NCBI RefSeq assembly: GCF_016745505.1
Contig: NZ_JAERUC010000204.1
Span: 16,610-80,609 of the forward strand
Length of the DNA: 64,000 bases
Source of the DNA: Streptomyces silvae
GTDB lineage: Bacteria; Actinomycetota; Actinomycetes; Streptomycetales; Streptomycetaceae
Direction: 5' to 3'
Shown in pieces: positions 8,506 to 16,927 of this stretch. The notes below the pieces were generated by a model. It saw only the letters and a program-made list of their open reading frames with translations, did no database searches and was not told where the DNA came from. How positions within the stretch are numbered: the stretch's first letter is position 1; every line of letters starts with the position of its first letter. Position numbers and translations under genes: made by a program.

Positions 8506-9192
8506 ATGTACGAACTCTTCAAGGGCCTCGGCGCCTGGCTGGTCAGCGGTGAGCAGTGGGCCGGACCCGACGGCATCGGACACCGTCTCGCCGAGCACCT
8601 CCAGTACTCGCTGCTCGCCACCCTCGTCGCCGCGGCCATCGCACTGCCGGTCGGCCTGCTCATCGGGCACACCGGGCGCGGCGCGTTCCTCGCGATCAAC
8701 CTCTCCAGTTTCGGGCGGGCGCTGCCCACGGTCGGGCTCGTCGTGCTGGTCTTCCTCGTGAGCGGCCTGTCGATGTGGCCCGTCTACATCGCCCTCGTGG
8801 CGCTGGCCGTGCCCTCCGTCGTCACCAACACGTACGCCGGGATGACCGCCGTCGACCCGGAGGTGCGGGACGCGGCCCGGGGCCAGGGGATGCGCTGGCA
8901 CCAGGTCCTCTTCCAGGTCGAACTGCCCCTGGCACTCCCCCTGATCATGACCGGGCTGCGGCTCGCGCTCATCCAGGTCGTCGCGACGGCCACCATCGCC
9001 GCGTACGTCTCCTTCGGAGGGCTCGGCCGGTACGTCTTCGACGGCCTCGCCCAGCGCGACCTCGTGCAGGTACTCGGCGGCGCCGTGCTCGTGGCGGTCG
9101 TCGCCGTCGTCCTCGACCTCGCACTCTCCGCACTCCAGCGCGTCCTCTTCCGGAACCGCCCCACCGAGCAAGTCCAGGAGCAAGCACGATGA
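8506..9192 (+). CDS. Quaternary-amine ABC transporter permease (OpuCD-like), second
   Basis: A 228-residue membrane protein with the permease signature DAARGQGMRWHQVLFQVELP, forming a heterodimer partner for the preceding permease. The mature part spans about six helices (SLLATLVAAAIALPVGLLIG and others). Its stop overlaps the start of the binding-protein gene by ATGA. Its presence as a separate second permease marks the OpuC-type arrangement rather than the single-permease ProW type. Confidence 0.92.
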   Translation: MYELFKGLGAWLVSGEQWAGPDGIGHRLAEHLQYSLLATLVAAAIALPVGLLIGHTGRGAFLAINLSSFGRALPTVGLVVLVFLVSGLSMWPVYIALVALAVPSVVTNTYAGMTAVDPEVRDAARGQGMRWHQVLFQVELPLALPLIMTGLRLALIQVVATATIAAYVSFGGLGRYVFDGLAQRDLVQVLGGAVLVAVVAVVLDLALSALQRVLFRNRPTEQVQEQAR

Positions 9193-10124
9193 ACCGCAGA
9201 AATCTCCTCGGCGGACTCCTCGCCGCCGCGACCGTCCCGGCCCTCGCCTCCTGCAGCAGCGGCATCACCTCCCTGGACGGGCAGGGGGCCGGCGCCGGGG
9301 GCGGAGGTTCCAGCGAGGGCGGTGTCACCATCGGCACCGCCAACTTCACCGAGAACCAGGTGCTGGGATACCTCTACGCCGCCGCGCTCGAAGCGGCCGG
9401 GGTGAAGACCACGGTCCGTCCCAACCTCGGCACCCGCGAGATCCTGATCCCCGCCCTCAAGGGCGGCGACATCGACCTCCTGCCCGAATACCAGGGCGCC
9501 CTGCTGCACTACCTCGACGCCGACGCCACGGCCACCGAGGAGGGCGCGATGCAGAACGCCCTCGCCATGGCCCTGCCGCGCGGGCTCCAGATCCTCCCCT
9601 ACGGCGAGGCCGAGGACTCCGACGCCTTCGTCGTCACCCGGAAGACCGCCGACGCGTACGGCCTGAAGTCCCTCGCCGACCTGGCGGGGCACAACGGCAA
9701 GCTGGTCATCGGCGCGGCGCCCGAGGTCAAGAAGCGGGCGGTGGGCGCGGTGGGACTCAAGGACGTGTACGGCGTGGAGTTCAAGGAGTTCAAGTCGCTC
9801 GACTCCTCCGGGCCGCTGGTGAAGGGCGCACTGAAGAAGGGCGACGTCGACGTCGCGAACCTCTTCACCACCGACACCGACATCGTCGCCGAGGGCTGGG
9901 TCGTGCTCACCGACCCCAAGAACCTGATCCCCGGCCAGCACGTCGTCCCCCTCATCGCCGACCGCAAGGCCGACTCGACGGTCCGCAAGGCGCTGGCGGG
10001 GCTCGGCAACGCGCTGACGACGAAGGACCTCACCGAGCTCAACCGCCTGGTGGACAAGGACCGCAAGGACCCCGAGGACGTCGCGTACGACTGGGCGGCG
10101 GAGCACGGGATCAAGAAGAAGTAG
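9189..10124 (+). CDS. Quaternary-amine-binding lipoprotein (OpuCC/ProX-like)
   Basis: A 311-residue lipoprotein with N-terminal MNRRNLLGG, a hydrophobic core and lipobox LASC (Cys about 23). A Gly/Ser-rich linker follows, then the OpuAC-type binding domain (IGTANFTENQVLGYLYAAAL, LLPEYQGALLHYL). This family binds glycine betaine, choline, carnitine and, in the EgtU branch, ergothioneine. The aromatic cage residues cannot be assigned by eye, so the ligand remains open. It is translationally coupled to the preceding permease and 54 bases upstream of the NCS1 permease. Confidence 0.92.
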   Translation: MNRRNLLGGLLAAATVPALASCSSGITSLDGQGAGAGGGGSSEGGVTIGTANFTENQVLGYLYAAALEAAGVKTTVRPNLGTREILIPALKGGDIDLLPEYQGALLHYLDADATATEEGAMQNALAMALPRGLQILPYGEAEDSDAFVVTRKTADAYGLKSLADLAGHNGKLVIGAAPEVKKRAVGAVGLKDVYGVEFKEFKSLDSSGPLVKGALKKGDVDVANLFTTDTDIVAEGWVVLTDPKNLIPGQHVVPLIADRKADSTVRKALAGLGNALTTKDLTELNRLVDKDRKDPEDVAYDWAAEHGIKKK

Positions 10125-10178
10125 CCACCGCAGGACCGCACGGCACGACACACCACCGAGAGGCCGGGTAACCGAGTC

Positions 10179-11588
10179 ATGGCAGCTGAAGACCTGGTGG
10201 AGCGGCGCTCCATCGATGTCGTCCCGGACGACGAACGGCACGGGACCGCGTTCAGTCAGTTCACCCTCTGGCTCGGCGCCAACCTCCAGATCACCGCGGT
10301 CGTCACGGGCGCCCTCGCCGTCGTCTTCGGCGGTGACGTGGTGTGGTCGGTGGTGGGCCTCCTGCTGGGCAATCTGCTCGGCGGCGCCGTCATGGCCCTG
10401 CACTCCGCGCAGGGCCCGAAGCTCGGCCTGCCCCAGATGATCCAGTCCCGCGCCCAGTTCGGGGTGCGCGGCGCGGTCGTCCCCCTCCTCCTGGTCATCC
10501 TCATGTACGTGGGCTTCTTCGCGAGCGGCAGCGTGCTCGCCGGCCAGGCGACCGCGCGGCTCACGCACACGGACGACACCACCGGCATCATCGCCTTCGC
10601 CCTGATCACCGCCGTGGCGGCGGCCGTCGGCTACCGCGTGATCCACGTCCTGGGGCGGGTGGCCAGCGTGGTCTGCGCGCTCGCCTTCGTCTACCTGGGC
10701 ATCCGCCTCCTGGACCGCGTGGACCTGTCGGCGCTGCTCGGCGACGCCCACTTCGACCTGCCGATGTTCCTGCTCGCGGTGTCGCTCTCGGCGTCCTGGC
10801 AGCTCGCCTTCGGGCCGTACGTCGCGGACTACTCGCGCTATCTGCCGCGTACGACGTCGGGACGCGCCACGTTCTGGTGGACCCTCTCGGGATCGGCCGT
10901 CGGCTCGCAGTGGTCGATGACGTTCGGGGTGCTCGTGGCGGCGAGTTCGGGGGAGGCGTTCCTCGCGGACCAGGTCGGGTACGTGGTCGGTCTGGGCGGC
11001 GCGGGGCTGATCGCCTCGTTCCTCTATTTCTCGATCGCGCTCGGCAAGCTGACCATCAACGTGCTGAACACGTACGGCGGCTTCATGTCGATGGTGACCG
11101 GCATCAGTGGATTCCGGGGCCAGAGGACGCTGTCGCAGCGCGGCAGGGCGGCGTACATCGCGCTGATCATGGTGGCGGGGACGGCGGTGGCGCTCCTGGG
11201 CAAGGACAGCTTCCTGACGTCCTTCAAGGACTTCCTGCTGTTCCTGCTGACGTTCTTCACGCCGTGGTCGGCGATCAACCTGGTCGACTACTACCTGATC
11301 TCACGGGAGCGGTACGACATCCCCGCGCTCTCTGACCCCCGGGGCCGCTACGGCGCCTGGCGCTGGGACGCGCTCCTCGTCTACGGGGTGGGCGTCCTCG
11401 CCCAGCTCCCGTTCCTCGTGACGCACTTCTACACGGGCCCGCTGGCGGCACCGCTCGGCGGCGCGGACATCTCCTGGATCGTGGGCCTCGCGGTCCCCGC
11501 GGCGCTGTACTGGCTGCTGGCCCGCCGCGACACCTCCCACATCCCGGAGGAGACCCGGTACACCCTGGCGTCCGGCCCGGCGCACTGA
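10179..11588 (+). CDS. NCS1-family nucleobase/hydantoin-type permease
   Basis: A 469-residue protein with about 12 membrane helices and the NCS1 landmarks QFTLWLGANLQITAVVTG, LGLPQMIQSRAQFGVRGA and FGPYVADYSRYLPR. Family members symport cytosine, purines, allantoin, hydantoins or thiamine. It follows the ABC operon by 54 bases and is probably co-transcribed. If the lyase makes thiourocanate from ergothioneine, later intermediates of the known pathway are (thio)hydantoin-like, a shape known NCS1 carriers accept; this link is inference. A convergent hairpin terminates it. Confidence 0.88.
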   Translation: MAAEDLVERRSIDVVPDDERHGTAFSQFTLWLGANLQITAVVTGALAVVFGGDVVWSVVGLLLGNLLGGAVMALHSAQGPKLGLPQMIQSRAQFGVRGAVVPLLLVILMYVGFFASGSVLAGQATARLTHTDDTTGIIAFALITAVAAAVGYRVIHVLGRVASVVCALAFVYLGIRLLDRVDLSALLGDAHFDLPMFLLAVSLSASWQLAFGPYVADYSRYLPRTTSGRATFWWTLSGSAVGSQWSMTFGVLVAASSGEAFLADQVGYVVGLGGAGLIASFLYFSIALGKLTINVLNTYGGFMSMVTGISGFRGQRTLSQRGRAAYIALIMVAGTAVALLGKDSFLTSFKDFLLFLLTFFTPWSAINLVDYYLISRERYDIPALSDPRGRYGAWRWDALLVYGVGVLAQLPFLVTHFYTGPLAAPLGGADISWIVGLAVPAALYWLLARRDTSHIPEETRYTLASGPAH

Positions 11589-11599
11589 CAGCCGGGATC

Positions 11600-11650
11600 C
11601 CGCGGCGGGGGCGGCCGACCCAGGTACGAGGCGCGGCCGCTCCCCCGCGG
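11600..11650. terminator. Bidirectional hairpin terminator
   Basis: A long GC stem pairs 11600-11617 (ccgcggcgggggcggccg) with 11634-11650 (cggccgctcccccgcgg), with one bulge/mismatch region and a 16-base loop. It lies between the NCS1 gene (+) and the MarR gene (-), which converge here. Confidence 0.65.
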
Positions 11651-11660
11651 CGAGGGCCGC

Positions 11661-12086
11661 TCAGGTCAGTGACGTGTCGCCGTGGGATTCGAGGAGCTTG
11701 CGCAGCAGCCGGGCGAGCTCGTCGGACTCCTCCCGGCTGAGGGCCGACAGCATCCGCACCTCGTTCTCCAGGTGCTGCGGGAAGAGCGCGTCGGCCTCCT
11801 GCTTCCCCTTCTCCGTGAGCTGGATCTGCACCGAGCGCCGGTCACCGCCCTGCGGACGTACGCGCTCCACCAGCCCCCTGGCCTCCATACGGTCGATGCG
11901 CCGGGTGACCGCGCCCGAGGTGATCATCGAGGCCTTCAGGAAGGCTCCCGCCGTCATCCGGTAGGGCGGCCCCGACCTGCGCAGGGTCGTCAGCACGTCG
12001 AACTCCCCCGCCTCCAGGCCGTGCCGGGTGTCGAACTGCCGCAGCTCCCGCTCCAGGGTCCGGCTCAGCCGCTGCACCCGGCCCAC
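11661..12086 (-). CDS. MarR-family regulator, N-terminally truncated
   Basis: A 141-residue product with the MarR winged helix: DVLTTLRRSGPPYRMTAGAF, recognition helix SGAVTRRIDRMEARGLVER, wing PQGGDRRSVQIQLTEKG. Homology extends upstream of the GTG at 12086 in the same frame (LDTWPAGIVGRVQRL), then stops abruptly near 12105-12112, where sequence of another gene begins. About 15-25 N-terminal residues and the native promoter therefore appear to be lost. The protein could still start at GTG 12086 but would lack part of the dimerisation helix. It is best viewed as a damaged gene. Confidence 0.7.
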   Translation of the reverse strand: MGRVQRLSRTLERELRQFDTRHGLEAGEFDVLTTLRRSGPPYRMTAGAFLKASMITSGAVTRRIDRMEARGLVERVRPQGGDRRSVQIQLTEKGKQEADALFPQHLENEVRMLSALSREESDELARLLRKLLESHGDTSLT

Positions 12087-12103
12087 GATGCCCGCCGGCC
12101 AGG

Positions 12104-12211
12104 TGTCGAGGCACCGTCCTCGCCCTGTCGGGCAGCCTGCGGGCGGAGTCGTACAACGCGGCCCTGCTGAGGGCGGCGGGGGAGCACAGTTCCGGCGAGG
12201 TGGACATCGCT
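12104..12211 (+). pseudogene. 5' fragment of NAD(P)H-dependent FMN reductase
   Basis: Reading + from 12113, the frame gives TVLALSGSLRAESYNAALL and then RAAGEHSSGEVDIAHAA. This is the N-terminal Rossmann/flavodoxin strand and phosphate loop (SGSLR) of NADPH-dependent FMN reductases. No start codon is in place, and homology ends after about 35 residues at the MFS sequence. The fragment abuts the truncated MarR gene, with which it was probably once divergent. Confidence 0.7.
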
Positions 12212-12212
12212 C

Positions 12213-13174
12213 ATGCCGCAGCTCAGCCGGGACTGGGGCGTGCCCCAGGAGTCGGCGGCCCGGGCCACGACGGTCTTCGCCGTCGCCTACGCGTGGGGCT
12301 CCCTGGCCGGCGGCCCGCTCTCCGACCGTTACGGCCGCCGCACCATCCTGGCGGGGACCGTGGCCGCCATGGCCGTGGCGACCGCCCTCGTACCGCTCGC
12401 CACCGGCCTCCCCTGGGCCTCGGCGGCGCGGGCCCTCCAGGGGCTCACGGCCGGGTCATTCGTCCCGATGTCGTACGCCTCTCTGTCGGAACGGGTCCCG
12501 GAGCGGCTGCCCCTGGCGCTGACCACCGTCAACGCCGCCGGAGGCGCCAGCGCGGTGATCAGCCAGATCGAGGGACAGGTGCTCGGCTCCGCGCTCGGCT
12601 GGCGGGCGGTCTTCCTCGTCTCCGCACCGCTGCTGGCCGTGGGGGCCCTGGCGCTCCGGCGGATCCTGCTGCCCGGCACGGTCGGCACCCCCGGACGCGA
12701 CGCCGCCGGCGAGGGCGGTCTGCGGGTCCTGCGTTCGGCGCGTCTGCTGCGCCTGCTCGTCATCGTCGTACCCCTGCTCGGCAGTCTCACCGCCATCTAC
12801 ACAGTCGTACAGCTGTACGGGCCCGCCGACCTGGTCGGGGATCCCGGCGCGATGCTGCGGGCTGCGGGCCAGCGCCCTGCCCGCCATGGTGCTCGCCGTC
12901 CTCGCCGCCCCCGCGCTCGGCCGTTTCCCCCCGCTGCGGCGGGCCGCCGCCTCACTCACTCGGCGCCCAACTCCCGCTGGTGGTCGGCAGCGTGGCCGGG
13001 GTGGCGCTGATCCTCGCGGCCCTGCTCGCGGCCTGCACCGGACTGCTCGCCCTCGCCCACCGCGCGGCCGTACGGCACGGACGTACAGCACCGGCGGACG
13101 CGTCCGCGCCGGCCCGGACCGCCGGCCGTCTCGCGCCCCCGGCGGCGGATCCGCAAGCGGCGCACGCCGACTGA
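12213..13174 (+). pseudogene. Frameshifted, 5'-truncated MFS transporter
   Basis: The frame from 12213 encodes MFS helices 2-6, including the loop 2-3 signature GGPLSDRYGRRTIL, up to about 12858 (QLYGPADLVGDPGAMLR). The protein then continues in a different frame (MVLAVLAAPALGRFPPLRR from 12886) and a third frame (LPLVVGSVAGVALILAALL) near 12955-13174. At least two frameshifts and loss of the first helix make it non-functional. The 5' junction with the FMN reductase fragment lies near 12211. Confidence 0.75.
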
Positions 13175-13286
13175 GAGGCCGTACGCACGGATTCCTCCCG
13201 ATATGCGCACTCGTGCGGGGCGTCTTAGCCTACTGACATTGATCAGGTAGTCGAGGGCCGGTTCGGCCGGCGGAGGGCGAGCTCCC

Positions 13287-14132
13287 ATGGCTGAGAAGCG
13301 TGTGAGGTCCGGACTGATCGGCGAGTTGTCGGCGGAGTTCCTGGGCACGATGATCCTCATCCTGTTCGGGTGCGGTGTCGTGGCCCAGGTGGCCGCGGGC
13401 GGGGCATTGACCGATCCACCCGGTGGACTCGGGGACCACGACAGCATCGCGTGGGCGTGGGGGCTGGGTGTCACCCTGGGCGTCTACGTGGCGGCGCGGC
13501 TGAGCGGCGCCCACCTCAATCCCGCGGTGACCCTCGCACTCGCCACGTTCAGGGGCTTCCCCTGGCGCAAGGTGGCTCCCTACGCACTGGCGCAGACGGC
13601 CGGCGCGTTCGTGGCCGCCCTCCTCGTCCGCTGGAACTACAGCGAGGCGCTGGCGAAGGCCGACCCCGGACACACCGTCAAGACACAGACGGTGTTCTCC
13701 ACCCTCCCCGCCAACGGCAATCCGGCTCTGCCGGTCCACGAGTGGGGCGCGTTCCGCGACCAGGTCATCGGCACCGCCATCCTGCTGCTGCTGATCATGG
13801 CCGTCACCGACGTGCTCAACACGGCTCCGGGCGCGAACCTGGGCCCGTTCATCACCGGTCTGATCGTGGTCGCCATCGGCATGGCCTGGGGAACCAACGC
13901 GGGCTACGCGATCAACCCGGCCCGTGACTTCGGCCCCCGGCTGGCGAGCTTCATCACCGGCTACAACGGGGCGTGGCGAGATCAGTACGGAAATCTCTAC
14001 TTCTGGGTACCCATCCTGGGTCCGCTGGTCGGCGGCCTGCTCGGCGCGGGGATGTACAAGGCATTCGTCGGCCGGTTCCTGCCGACGGCGGAACCCGAGC
14101 CGCCGGGACGCGCCCCGGCATCCAAGGCCTGA
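13287..14132 (+). CDS. glpF: Glycerol uptake facilitator (aquaglyceroporin)
   Basis: A 281-residue MIP-family channel. Both pore motifs are present: SGAHLNPAVTLALATF and GYAINPARDFGPRL, the NPA loops that meet mid-membrane. The length and the Asp after the second NPAR favour a glycerol-conducting member. GGAGGGCGAG lies before ATG 13287. It is followed after 27 bases by glycerol kinase, so the pair imports glycerol and traps it. No glycerol-3-phosphate dehydrogenase is adjacent. The upstream 112 bases contain TGACATTGATCA near 13234, a weak dyad that might be an IclR/GylR-type site. Confidence 0.93.
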   Translation: MAEKRVRSGLIGELSAEFLGTMILILFGCGVVAQVAAGGALTDPPGGLGDHDSIAWAWGLGVTLGVYVAARLSGAHLNPAVTLALATFRGFPWRKVAPYALAQTAGAFVAALLVRWNYSEALAKADPGHTVKTQTVFSTLPANGNPALPVHEWGAFRDQVIGTAILLLLIMAVTDVLNTAPGANLGPFITGLIVVAIGMAWGTNAGYAINPARDFGPRLASFITGYNGAWRDQYGNLYFWVPILGPLVGGLLGAGMYKAFVGRFLPTAEPEPPGRAPASKA

Positions 14133-14159
14133 CGGCACCGTCCGGAGAGGTGACACATC

Positions 14160-15677
14160 ATGGCGGACTTCATCGGCGCGGTGGACCAAGGGACCACCAG
14201 CACCCGATTCATGATCTTCGATCACGGCGGCAACGAGGTTGCCCGGCATCAGCTGGAACACGCCCAGGTCCTCCCCCGCTCCGGCTGGGTGGAGCACGAC
14301 CCGGTCGAGATCTGGGAGCGCACCAACTCGGTGATGCAGAACGCCCTGCGCTTCGGGGGGCTGTCGGCGGACGATCTGGCGGCCATCGGCATCACCAACC
14401 AGCGTGAGACGACGGTGGTCTGGGACCCGCGCAACGGACGGCCGTACTACAACGCCATCGTGTGGCAGGACACCCGGACCGACGCCATCGCGGCGAACCT
14501 CGAACGTTCGGGGCGCGGCGACGTCATCCGGCGTAAGGCCGGGCTTCCGCCGGCCACCTACTTCTCCGCCGGCAAGATCCAGTGGATCCTGGAGAACGTC
14601 GACGGCGTACGGGAAGCGGCGGAGGCGGGCCACGCCCTCTTCGGCAACACCGACGCCTGGGTCCTGTGGAACCTGACCGGCGGCCCCGACGGCGGCATCC
14701 ACGCCACCGACGTGACCAACGCCAGCCGCACCATGCTGATGGATCTGGAGACCCTCGACTGGGACGACGAGCTCCTGGGCTTCTTCGGCATCCCCCGGGC
14801 CATGCTCCCCACCATCAACCCGTCGTCGGACGCGGAAGCCTTCGGTGTCACCCGCAGCTCCCGGCCGCTGCGCGGCGCCGTCCCCATCACCGGGGTCCTC
14901 GGCGACCAGCACGCGGCCACCGTGGGGCAGGTCTGCTTCGCGCCCGGCGAGGCCAAGAACACCTACGGCACGGGCAACTTCCTGGTGCTGAACACCGGTA
15001 CGGAGCTGGTCCGTTCGCAGCACGGGCTGCTCACGACGGTGGCGTACAAGTTCGGTGACAGTCCGGTGGTGTACGCGCTGGAGGGCTCCATCGCCGTGAC
15101 GGGGTCCGCGGTGCAGTGGCTGCGCGACCAGATGAAGATCATCAAGTCCGCCCCCGAGAGCGAGGAACTCGCCCGTACGGTCGAGGACAACGGCGGCATC
15201 TACTTCGTCCCCGCGTTCTCGGGGCTCTTCGCCCCGTACTGGCGCTCCGACGCCCGAGGGGCGATCGTCGGCCTGGCCAGGTACAACGACAACGCCCATC
15301 TGGCGCGGGCGACGCTGGAGTCCATCTGCTACCAGAGCCGCGATGTCGTCGAGGCCATGGAACGCGACTCCGGTGTCCATCTCGACGTGCTCAAGGTCGA
15401 CGGCGGCGTCACCGCCAACGACCTCTGCATGCAGATCCAGGCCGATGTCCTCGGTGTTCCGGTCAGCCGTCCGGTGGTCGCCGAGACGACCGCTCTCGGC
15501 GCCGCGTACGCGGCCGGCCTCGCCGTCGGATTCTGGCGGGACACCGACGAGCTGCGCACCCACTGGAACGAGTCCAAGCGGTGGCAGCCCCAGTGGACCG
15601 AGGAGCAGCGCGCGGAGGGTTACGCGGGCTGGAAGCGGGCCGTGGAACGCACGCTGGACTGGGTCCAGGTCCCCTGA
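14160..15677 (+). CDS. glpK: Glycerol kinase
   Basis: A 505-residue FGGY-family kinase phosphorylating glycerol to sn-glycerol 3-phosphate in the cytosol. It begins with the family signature MADFIGAVDQGTTSTRFMIF. NQRETTVVWD, WQDTRTD and GDQHAATVGQ follow, and the C-terminal ATPase-domain motif is KVDGGVTANDLCMQ. The length matches bacterial GlpK. It is 27 bases downstream of glpF with an AGAGG ribosome binding site and forms a two-gene operon with it. Confidence 0.96.
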   Translation: MADFIGAVDQGTTSTRFMIFDHGGNEVARHQLEHAQVLPRSGWVEHDPVEIWERTNSVMQNALRFGGLSADDLAAIGITNQRETTVVWDPRNGRPYYNAIVWQDTRTDAIAANLERSGRGDVIRRKAGLPPATYFSAGKIQWILENVDGVREAAEAGHALFGNTDAWVLWNLTGGPDGGIHATDVTNASRTMLMDLETLDWDDELLGFFGIPRAMLPTINPSSDAEAFGVTRSSRPLRGAVPITGVLGDQHAATVGQVCFAPGEAKNTYGTGNFLVLNTGTELVRSQHGLLTTVAYKFGDSPVVYALEGSIAVTGSAVQWLRDQMKIIKSAPESEELARTVEDNGGIYFVPAFSGLFAPYWRSDARGAIVGLARYNDNAHLARATLESICYQSRDVVEAMERDSGVHLDVLKVDGGVTANDLCMQIQADVLGVPVSRPVVAETTALGAAYAAGLAVGFWRDTDELRTHWNESKRWQPQWTEEQRAEGYAGWKRAVERTLDWVQVP

Positions 15678-15776
15678 CCCCCACCCCCGCCGGGGCCCGT
15701 CCGGTTCATGGGGCGCGCCCGGCGAGGCCTGGCTATGCTCGATGAGGGGCCGCGGAACCGATCCCTGGAGGTTCGC

Positions 15777-16256
15777 ATGACCATGGCGTACGAGCCACGC
15801 GATGTGGCCCCGCGTCTCGCCACCGGCGCATTCATCCTGAACTCCGGCCTGAGCAAGCTGAAGGCGGACGAGGCCACCGCGCAGGGCCTGCACGGCATGG
15901 CCTGCACGGCGTACCCGTTCCTGGAGAAGCTGGACGCGGGGCGCTTCACCCGGCTGCTGGCCTGCACGGAGATCGCGGTCGGCGGAGCGCTGCTCACCCC
16001 GTTCGTACCCACCCGGCTGGCGGGCCTGGCGCTGACCGGCTTCTCCGGAGGTCTCGTCGGCCTGTATCTGCGGGTCCCGGGAATGCGGCAGGAGGGCAGC
16101 CTGCGCCCCACCCAGGACGGCATCGCCCTGGCGAAGGACACCTGGATGCTCGGTATCGGACTCGGCTTCCTGGGCGCGGGACCACGCCGCACGTGCGCAA
16201 CGGCGTCCCACCGCTCCCTCCGCTCAGCCCGCTCCCACAGCCGGTGCGGGTGCTGA
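15777..16256 (+). CDS. DoxX-like small membrane protein
   Basis: A 159-residue protein with three to four hydrophobic helices (FTRLLACTEIAVGGALLTPF, LAGLALTGFSGGLVGLYL, WMLGIGLGFLGAG). It resembles Streptomyces DoxX-related proteins of unknown role. GGAGG sits five bases before ATG 15777. After LGFLGAG the last 23 or so residues become Ser/Arg/Cys-rich and unlike a membrane protein, which may reflect a small 3' frameshift. Not part of the glp operon on any functional evidence. Confidence 0.7.
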   Translation: MTMAYEPRDVAPRLATGAFILNSGLSKLKADEATAQGLHGMACTAYPFLEKLDAGRFTRLLACTEIAVGGALLTPFVPTRLAGLALTGFSGGLVGLYLRVPGMRQEGSLRPTQDGIALAKDTWMLGIGLGFLGAGPRRTCATASHRSLRSARSHSRCGC

Positions 16257-16263
16257 CTACTCG

Positions 16264-16779
16264 TCAGGTATCTGCCTGCGATCGCCGCTGTCGCTCGAGT
16301 TCGGCGTAGCGCTCCCGCATGGCCTCGCCGGCGGCCGGGCCGGCGGCGAACACGTACGCGTCGCTGTCGTCGAGGCTCTTCCCGGTCCGGGCGTCGACCA
16401 CGACCGGCTCGGCCTCCCGGCCGGTCTCGGCGTCGACGAGGACCATGGACCGGTCCTGCGGCGCAAGGTGCCGGTTGCCCCATGCGGCCAGGGCGACGAT
16501 CACGGGCCGCAGGGAGTGCCCGCGCTCGGTGAGTACGTACTCGTGGCGGACCGGGTGTGTCCGGTACGGCCGCCGCTCCAACAGGCCGTCGGCGACCAAG
16601 GCCTTCAGCCGCGCGGTGAGCATGCTGGTGGAGATGCCCAGGCTCTGCTGGAACTGGTCGAAGCGCGTATAGCCGTCGAAGGCGTCATGGAGGATCAGCA
16701 GCGTCCACCACTCGCCGACGTGCTGCACCGTGGTCGACAGCGGGCACTCGCGATCCTCCAGCCGGACCCTGCTCGACAT
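16264..16779 (-). CDS. HxlR-family winged-helix regulator
   Basis: A 171-residue protein: CPLSTTVQHVGEWWTLLIL leads into an HxlR winged helix (FDQFQQSLGISTSMLTARL, LLERRPYRTHPVRHEYVLTERG). The N-terminal Cys (Cys11, RECPLS) is the position used for redox or electrophile sensing in several HxlR proteins. GGAGGTGTC precedes ATG 16779; the longer frame upstream has no site. A long inverted repeat lies just upstream, between this gene and the divergent NTF2-like gene, which is the likely target along with its own promoter. Confidence 0.9.
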   Translation of the reverse strand: MSSRVRLEDRECPLSTTVQHVGEWWTLLILHDAFDGYTRFDQFQQSLGISTSMLTARLKALVADGLLERRPYRTHPVRHEYVLTERGHSLRPVIVALAAWGNRHLAPQDRSMVLVDAETGREAEPVVVDARTGKSLDDSDAYVFAAGPAAGEAMRERYAELERQRRSQADT

Positions 16780-16794
16780 GACACCTCCGGAGTT

Positions 16795-16833
16795 ACTGCT
16801 AAAGTCGAAGTTACTGGCTTCTATTTTAGCAGT
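16795..16833. promoter_or_regulatory. Inverted-repeat operator between HxlR and NTF2-like genes
   Basis: Perfect 9-bp arms actgctaaa (16795-16803) and tttagcagt (16825-16833) flank 21 bases. A further direct repeat gttactg occurs at 16792 and 16810. The region is AT-rich against its surroundings. It is the best candidate for HxlR binding and the divergent promoters. Confidence 0.6.
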
Positions 16834-16927
16834 TGCCCGTGGTGCGCCCCGCATCCGCATGTCCGCGCGGGCGCCCGATATCCCTGTATCCCTGTACCCC
16901 TGTATTCAGCACGCACGTGAGGCAGCC

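Noticed and set aside
13230..16211. Very long minus-strand open frame (993 codons) opposite glpF-glpK
   Set aside because: It is the antisense of two clear genes. Its predicted product is Arg/Gly/Val-rich low-complexity with no domain, as expected from GC bias.
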